Source: Myrica gale (taxonomy: Eukaryota > Streptophyta > Magnoliopsida > Fagales > Myricaceae). From it: 64,000 nt of DNA. Location: assembly GCA_963930655.1 (NCBI GenBank), contig OZ005610.1:16311001-16375000 (forward strand). Direction: 5' to 3'. A program made the translations under genes and the position numbers. Every line of letters begins with the position of its first letter. Position 1 is the first letter of the stretch. A model generated the notes under the pieces. That model saw only the letters and a list, made by a program, of their open reading frames with translations, did no database searches and was not told the DNA's origin. Positions 57,635 through 64,000 of the stretch are shown piece after piece.

Positions 57635-60286
57635 TAATTAAGGCGCCTTTTTTTTCTATTTTTAACGGATTCCTGAAATTTCAAAGCCAGAGTATCGAGG
57701 CTAGCGGCGTTAATCTACTCCGTCCAGAGAACCTCGCTACACCCTCTTGCTACGAGACGTTGACTTTAATGGCAACTTGAGGTGAGAAGACGACCCACGT
57801 AACTGATTCAGATTTTGTACGAATCATGTCAAATTTTGATTTTTATTAGCTTGTATTAATTCTCCTCAATATATGTTCCATTAGAATTCCTAATTTTCGG
57901 AACAAAATAAAATAAAATCAGAATCCCTAATATTCGGGCTGAATTTGAACTAAAAGATGTATCAAATTAGAAGCCATTAATTTCGATTTGATATGTGATA
58001 ACACAATTGACAAGTGATCCAAGCCAGTGTGACATGTCCACACACGTCAATCCCATACGTTTGTGAGTTTATAATAAGAAAAATTTCATAATATGCCACA
58101 TAGTTATAATAAAAATCAATCTTTTTTTCTTGGTATATTAAAAATCAACTAACTCATCTCAAATTCATATTTATTTGATTAATTCCCTTAATTTACAAGG
58201 AATCATCAATTATTGTCTACCATTCAATTTAGCTACTAAATTAGAAGGAAAAAAATGTCCACACACGTTAATATTAATTTTTATTTATACTTTTTAATGA
58301 TTTATCTTATAGTAAAAATTATAGTCATTTTTTTTTGTGTGATTTAACTGTCAAGGTAAAGGGACATTATTGATAATTCTTTGTAAAAATGATTCGTAAT
58401 TAAACAAACTAAAATTTGAGAGTGATTAATTTCTACCTAATACTATAAATATAGAGTAGGTAGGTTGTATTTGAGTGTTAAAATTTTGGAAAGATTAAAA
58501 TTTTAGGATACTAAATTTAGTGAAAACACGAAAAGAGATGATTTTTAATATATATTATAATAAAAATTAATAATGTGATAGAAATAGAGATTATATTATA
58601 ATTATACCTCTGTGTTAACAAAGAGCCGTGGTGGCCACGTGCCGACGCATGTGATTCTAAAAGTTTCCATTGCATCAAATTCGTGGTTGAGTTTTACCAG
58701 GTCATACGGAATCTCCGCTGAGGCAACAGCATCTGAGCCCCTGAGCGCCAACGGGGAACATTTGGTCCATCATCTTGAACTTTCCTTAGCTTAACAGATA
58801 ATCCATCAATCAATTATTATAGGGCTGCTCAATTTTTTCTGAGTCAAGACTATTGATCTTTATTGGGGTATTAAGTGTCATTGTCAATGCGTTTCTGGGT
58901 TCTTAAATTACACGCACCACTATTAATGTTTTTTTTTTACTAGTGGAAGCTTCCATTTGTTGCGTAAGTCTGAAAATTGGACAAGGATAAGTTGAAAAAA
59001 AAGGAAGGAAAAAGATTTACGAAGAAGCTCTTGGAATTCTTATCCACAGGCAAAGCACGCAAAAAGGAAAGATATTGGATGACCCTACCGGAAACTAGCA
59101 CACTTTTCCTTTACTCCTTCTAGAGCTTTTTTTTAATAAAAATTTATTTAAATTTGAGAAAAAAAATGTAGAGATAGATATTTGATTGATTTTCTTTTAT
59201 GAAAAGGTGTTAGTCTATGAAAACATATCTAGTAATTTTCCATGCTTGCCTAGATTTTTTTTTTTGTTTCGATGTTTGCGGTCTGTTATTGTTCTCTTAG
59301 TTTAATCCATGTATTTTTCAGTTGGGGTAGATTCGTTTGAGTTCAGTGTAACAAAATTTTCTTATAATAACTTTAATTTTATTTCTTGTGCATTATTTTG
59401 TTTTTTTTTCCCATAAATGATTTCGATTTCCAAACCAAATGCTTAATTTCTGTTTTAATTTATTTTCTTGTTTTTTAGGTTCATATTCATCCTTGAAGGC
59501 TATGGATTGGGCCCAGGCCATAGGGACTTTTACGGTTTTACGCCGGTTTGACCCAAGGGCATGTTCGTTTCCTTGAGAATTTAAGAATTTGAATCCAACG
59601 TTTTTGAAATGGTAACCGAACATGTTTGGATCTAGGATGCAGCAAATAAGTTTTCACCTTTGCCCTGGACAAACTGATGTTAAATGACCAATGCATCCTT
59701 TGTTAATTCATGAGAGATATAAAATGAGGAAGGGCAAAACGGGGTTTTAAAAAAACTCATGGCCCCACGCGACTGTCGACATTAATTGCAGGACATACGG
59801 ATGGAGAAAATTGCCCTCACTTGTATTTATACACGCTGAGGAGTTACTGAGGCTGATTTTGTAATTTCACTTACACCCATCATGACAGCTTTTTTCGATT
59901 CTTCCCGCAACTGTTGATGTGAAAATTCATGAATCTCTCATCTGTACGCTTTTTTTCTTTTTTTTTTTCTACGTCTGTACGTTTTCTTCTACTCGTTTGT
60001 CTTCTTCTTCTTAGTTTCAATTTTTTTAACCAATTCAATACCTTTCTAATATCTGCATTATAATAATAAAAATTAGAAAATAAAAAAGAAAATTGGAACT
60101 TATAATAAATATTATAAATTAACATTAAATTTAATATTATTTTATATTTTATGTTATACACACATCTCAATAAAAATAATCTATATAAACAACAACATTA
60201 AAAATAATCATTCATTTTTTTACAACTTAACAACTTTTACACAATTACTAATATAAGTCTAACATCACCTAAAAATTCTCAAAACA
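57635..60286. other. intergenic stretch without a recognised gene
   Basis: About 2.65 kb, strongly A/T-rich. A short frame at 58612-58794 has no family motif. A small palindromic pair GGGCATGTTCG / CGAACATGT at 59558-59626 could be a MITE remnant. Confidence 0.55.
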
Positions 60287-60514
60287 GGCTATGTTTGGTT
60301 TAGTTCTCAAAACAGTTTTTGTTTTTGTGTTTCTTTGGAAGCAGTGTAGATTATCTTGGGATTGATGAAAAATTAGTTAAAATTTGTTGAAATTTGTAAA
60401 AAGTTATTGGAATTGATGAAAAGTAATGCAAATTAATGAAAAAATTATTGGAATTGATGAAAAAGTGAGTGAGAAGTTTTTGAAAACTTTCTGAGAACTT
60501 AAACAAAAATAACC
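60287..60514. mobile_element. 228-bp MITE
   Basis: GGCTATGTTTGGTTTAGTTC at the left faces GGTTATTTTTGTTTAAGTTC reversed at the right. The flanks TCAAAACA and TCAAATTC agree at five of eight positions, so a worn 8-bp hAT-type duplication is possible. A truncated relative lies at 22676-22788. Confidence 0.75.
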
Positions 60515-61250
60515 TCAAATTCTAAATATCTCATCAAAACGTACATGCCCCAAATTTTCTGGCTAAAGTTATAAAATGTCCCTTTAAACTGGCCTGAGGC
60601 CCTGAAGCCCCGACCCACTCGGAAATCCTCTCTCCAACTATCTTGTGACTTTCAATTCATCGAATTAGCCAAAAAAAAAAAAAAAAAAGACTTTCAATTC
60701 ATCAATTTCATGCTTATTAAGTAGGGATATGTAAACGACAATGAGTCTCTTGCCGTTTAAACTTCGTAAAAAACAAAAGAGAAAAAAAGGTGATAACTGA
60801 TAAACATTAACGGCAACACAGATGTGCTAAAGGCGAAGAGAGCACAGGTCGAGAAACTCGAACAAAGTTCAGCTCTCGCACTGTAATCTTTGGCCCGTAA
60901 GTTGGCCGTAACCTATAAAGAATTGCGAGGTGCATAAACGTCGGCACAAGATCTGAATCTCTGCTAAATGGATCTAATCCAGGTAGATCATTCTTAGCTA
61001 GATCTTTGTTATGTGATTCAAATTGGCAATGTTTTGCTCCAACTTGTTTACTGCATTATGATGCAAGAAAATGTAGATGTGAATTCCCATCCTCTACTAT
61101 TGCTTGTTTTACTGGCGAAGAAAATTTGCTTGCTAGACTTTGGATCTGTACGTATATGCATAATATCTGTTAATCTGCTGGGTTATTGGGTTATTACGCT
61201 GCTGTGTATTAGCTTGCCTCTGGTTATTGTATTTTGTATATTTCGGTAAA
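60515..61250 (+). other. possible leader and first exon of an unidentified gene
   Basis: GC-richer DNA at 60800-60990 ends in ATGGATCTAATCCAG|GTAGATC, a start codon followed by a good splice donor (near 60967-60982), with CTATAAAG upstream near 60914. It could be the start of a plus-strand gene cut by the copia insertion to its right, but four or five codons cannot identify it. Confidence 0.25.
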
Positions 61251-61469
61251 TAGCTTTACCTTAGCTTAGCTTTACACGTGTCTTTGTATAGCTAGAGTTA
61301 GTTATAACCTTTTTCTCTTTCCTTAATGTTATGGCTCGTTGTATACGGTGGAACTTTACTGTTTTATTGATTCATTCCAGCAGATTCTCTATTGCGAACT
61401 CTTCACCATTTCTCTCTATTCGCTGTGCTCGTCTTCCTCTCGGGTCCTCTTTTTCCACATGGTATCAAA

Positions 61470-62155
61470 GCAAGAGTAGAATTGCTCTCTAAATCGTGAG
61501 CAATAAACTGATCAGTATTAGATGAGCCATGAGAGAATTTGCTGGCAAAAGCAGTTGACTCATGGTTCTGAGACATAACTGAGACTTCCCTTTGTCGTTC
61601 CTCCCGCAACACAATGTCAAAAATTTTGTTCACAGTGGGTAAAGGATCCATAAGAAGGATCTGGCCACGTATGTGAAAGTATAAGTCATCAAGACCCATA
61701 AGGAATTGCATCACATGCTCTTCGGACAGGTAAGTGGTGGATTGCTGAGGTCGAAAATTCACAAGTTCCTCCCAAAGGCCCTTCAGACGTGTATAATAGG
61801 AAATCACATATCCATGACTCTGTGACAAAGATGAAATGGTCTTTTGGAGCTGATAAATCCTAGGACCATTGCTTTGACTAAATCTCTCTTTCAGGTCAGT
61901 CCAAATATGACGAGCTGTACTCATATAGATAACACTGGTGCTCATTTCTTTAGGAATAGAATTAACTATTCAAGCAGACTCAACCATATTACATCTCCAC
62001 CAAGCAAAGTGTTTTGAATCCGTAGAAGGGGGTTCAGATATAGTGTCATCAACAAATCCTTCTTTGTTTTTGACACTGAGAGCCATAATCATGGACCTAC
62101 TCCAACTAGAGTAGTTTTCTTCATTCAGAGTAAGAGAGACTTAGTTTTATACCAA
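61470..62155 (-). pseudogene. copia gag, inverted relative to its neighbours
   Basis: On the minus strand: LNEENYSSWSRSMIMAL, FVDDTISEPPSTDSKHFAWW, then HIWTDLKERFSQSNGPRIYQ and GYVISYYTRLKGLWEELVNF, ending in the DPLPTVNKIFDIVLREERQR region. This is the copia gag of the UBN2 type, which forms the particle shell. It is a broken fossil. Confidence 0.85.
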
Positions 62156-62164
62156 AATCAAATG

Positions 62165-64000
62165 CCTTAGATCAGATAATGGAATGAAATTTCATATGCC
62201 CGATTTCTACACCTCCAAAGGGATTGATTGTTCATCATCTCAGCTGTGTTGAAATTCCACAACAAAATAGAGTTGTGGAGCGTAAACATTTGCACCTCCT
62301 CAACGTAGCCTGTGCCTTACGCTTTCAAGCAAATCTTGCCTTGTCTTTTGAGGAGATTGTGTCTTGACAGCCACTTATATTATCAACTGCCTACCTACTC
62401 CTCTTCTTTCCAATCAATCTCCTTATGAAGTTTTATTATCCTCCAAGCCTTCTTACTCCCACCTGCGTGTTTTTGGGTGTCTTTGTTATGCTTCCACTCT
62501 CCACCGTCATCTCTCCAAGTTTGATCCTCGTGCCCGAGAATGCATTTTTCTCGGTTACCCTCCTGGTATGAAGGCTTACAAGTTGTATGACCTTCAAACC
62601 AAAACCATTTTTACCTCTCGTGATGTTGTCTTTCACGAATTCATTTTTCCTTTTCAAGACCACCCTTCTGTCCATATACCTCCCAGCTCTTCTCCTTCTG
62701 ATTATATTTTCTGCCCTCTCCCACTCACTGAAACAAAACATATATCTCCTACCTTCACTTCGTCTTTTTATATATTCTCACCCGTGTCATCTCTTTCCTC
62801 TCCTTCATCTTCTTCGTCTCCTTCGCCTCCTTCACCTCCTCCGTTACCTCGGCGACTTTCTCAAGCTCGCAGACCACTTTCTTACCTTCAAGACTACCAC
62901 TGTTATTTGACCTCTCAAGTTTCCCCTCATCAATTTGTCTCTCCAATGACAGCCTCTTCCATGGCATCAGGTACGTCTCATCAGCTTTCTTCTTTTATCT
63001 CTTATGATAAATTGTCTTCCTTTCACCGTGCCTTTGCCTTGTCTATTTCCTCCACTATTGATCCTCATACTTACTCCGAAGCTTGCTCTTCTCCTGATTG
63101 GTGTGCTACCATGGATGCCGAGTATCAATCACTGGTCAGTAACAACACTTGGTCTGTTACTTCGCTCCGTCCGGGCAAAGCACCAGTGACTTGTAAGTGG
63201 GTTTACAAGTCCAAGTATCGTGCTGATGGCACTGAAGAAAGGAAGAATGCTCGCCTTGTTGCTAAAGGCTACACCTAGCGTGCCAGTTTGAATTATCAAG
63301 AGACTTTCTCTCCCGTGGCCAAGCTTGTCACTGTCAAAATTCTTCTTGTTGTTGCTACCATTCGGAATTGGCATCTCTACCTACTCGACGTCAACAACGC
63401 TTTCTTACATGGTGATTTACATGAATTGATTTATATGACCTTCCTTCTGGGTTATGAGTAGCAGGGGGAGAATGATGAATCTCTTGTTTGTTGACTGAAC
63501 AAATCTATCTATGGGCTGAAACAAGCCTCTCGGCAGTGGTTCGAAAAATTGTCCTCCTTTATACTCTCTCACGATTTTGTTCAGTCCAAAGCCGATTACT
63601 CCATGTTCACAAAGATAAATGGCTGCTCATACACGACCATCCTTGTATACGTGGACGACATTGTTCTTGCAGGGAATGATGTTAGTTTCATTCATGAGTT
63701 CAAGAAAATCCTTTTATCTGCAGTTTAAGCTCAAAGACCTCAGCATCCTTAAATATTTTCTTGGACTCTAAATATCTAGATCTTCAAAAGGAATTTTGGT
63801 CTGTCAAAGAAAATACGCTTTAGAAGTTCTAGTAGATGCATGTTTTCTAGCTGCGCGACCTGTAAAATTTCCCATGGCAAAGAACTTGAAGCTTAGTCGA
63901 CTTGAGGGGGAGCCTCTTGAAGATGCAACTGCATACCATCAACTTGTGGGAAGATTACTATATCTGACTATTACAAGGCCCGATTTAACATACTCCATGC
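62165..64000 (+). pseudogene. copia integrase end and reverse transcriptase
   Basis: The integrase motif RSDNG opens the segment. Then come the integrase tail (TATYIINCLPTPLLSNQSPY, HLRVFGCLCYASTL, ARECIFLGYPPGMKAYKLYD), a Ser/Pro-rich linker, and RT (CKWVYKSKYRADGTEERKNA, LLDVNNAFLHGDLHELIYM, LVYVDDIVLAGND with the YVDD centre). It continues past the window. It is a broken fossil. Confidence 0.88.

Larger units (their letters stand above)
61251..64000 (+). mobile_element. Ty1/copia remains in mixed orientation, running off the window
   Basis: An LTR end (CTTTTTCCACA) is followed at 61460-61471 by TGGTATCAAAGC, an initiator tRNA-Met priming site on the plus strand. Next comes a gag in the minus direction (about 61470-62155), and from about 62165 integrase and reverse transcriptase on the plus strand to the window end. 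The LTR start and the right end are not defined. The coding parts are broken in several places. It is a fossil. Confidence 0.8.

Noticed and set aside
58612-58794. 60-codon open frame in an A/T-rich intergenic stretch
   Set aside because: No family motif, no splice or promoter context. Length is within chance.

Overview
The window is nuclear DNA of a flowering plant, almost certainly a eudicot. The evidence is the genes with GT-AG introns (an ARF GTPase, a galactinol synthase), an intronless organelle-type PPR gene, and a dense nest of plant transposon families. I see no rRNA, tRNA, CRISPR or organelle genome sequence.

Layout. 1-5522: 3' part of a Ty3/gypsy chromovirus with an extra reading frame after pol and a long 3' LTR, lying against a lone first exon of a cinnamyl-alcohol-dehydrogenase-like gene (5559-5647, minus). 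5860-9021: compact young LTR element with target site duplication (TSD) CATGT. 9101-12090: copia and gypsy scraps. 14467-19347: non-autonomous hAT element (TSD GTGGAATC) holding gypsy LTR debris. 19850-22432: intact-looking ARF gene, plus strand. 22433-25296: intergenic DNA with two small inverted-repeat elements and a LINE-type RNase H relic. 25297-26883: intact PPR gene, minus strand. 27182-44070: a copia element (TSD TGCAT) about 300 bp upstream of the PPR start codon. It was itself entered by an 8.3-kb CACTA element (TSD TTA) and a 2.9-kb Mutator-like element (MULE; TSD TTAAAAATA). That MULE holds a transporter exon which is split by a small hAT (TSD CTAACAAC/CTGACAAC). 44208-46019: a Pack-type hAT (TSD ATGTGGCC) carrying pieces of a lipase-like hydrolase and an aldo-keto reductase. 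47142-48875: intact galactinol synthase, minus strand. 49285-57625: an 8.3-kb MULE ending about 235 bp upstream of that gene's TATA box. 61000-64000: mixed-orientation copia remains.

The most notable object is the 8.3-kb MULE. Between about 185-bp terminal inverted repeats (TIRs) it holds a FAR1-type transposase on the minus strand (one frame break in a G run, one TGA codon) and a convergent small gene for a GRF zinc finger plus coiled coil on the plus strand. It also holds fragments of at least three unrelated host genes: a CCS52/Fizzy-related WD40 fragment, a VARICOSE/EDC4 C-terminus and a PPR motif. It therefore looks like an autonomous-type MULE and a Pack-MULE at once.

Three host genes seem whole: ARF, PPR and galactinol synthase. 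Five gene families appear only inside transposons: CCS52, VARICOSE, NPF transporter, lipase and aldo-keto reductase; a PPR fragment is captured as well. The main story is a few conserved genes hemmed in by nested insertions that can be ordered by their target site duplications.
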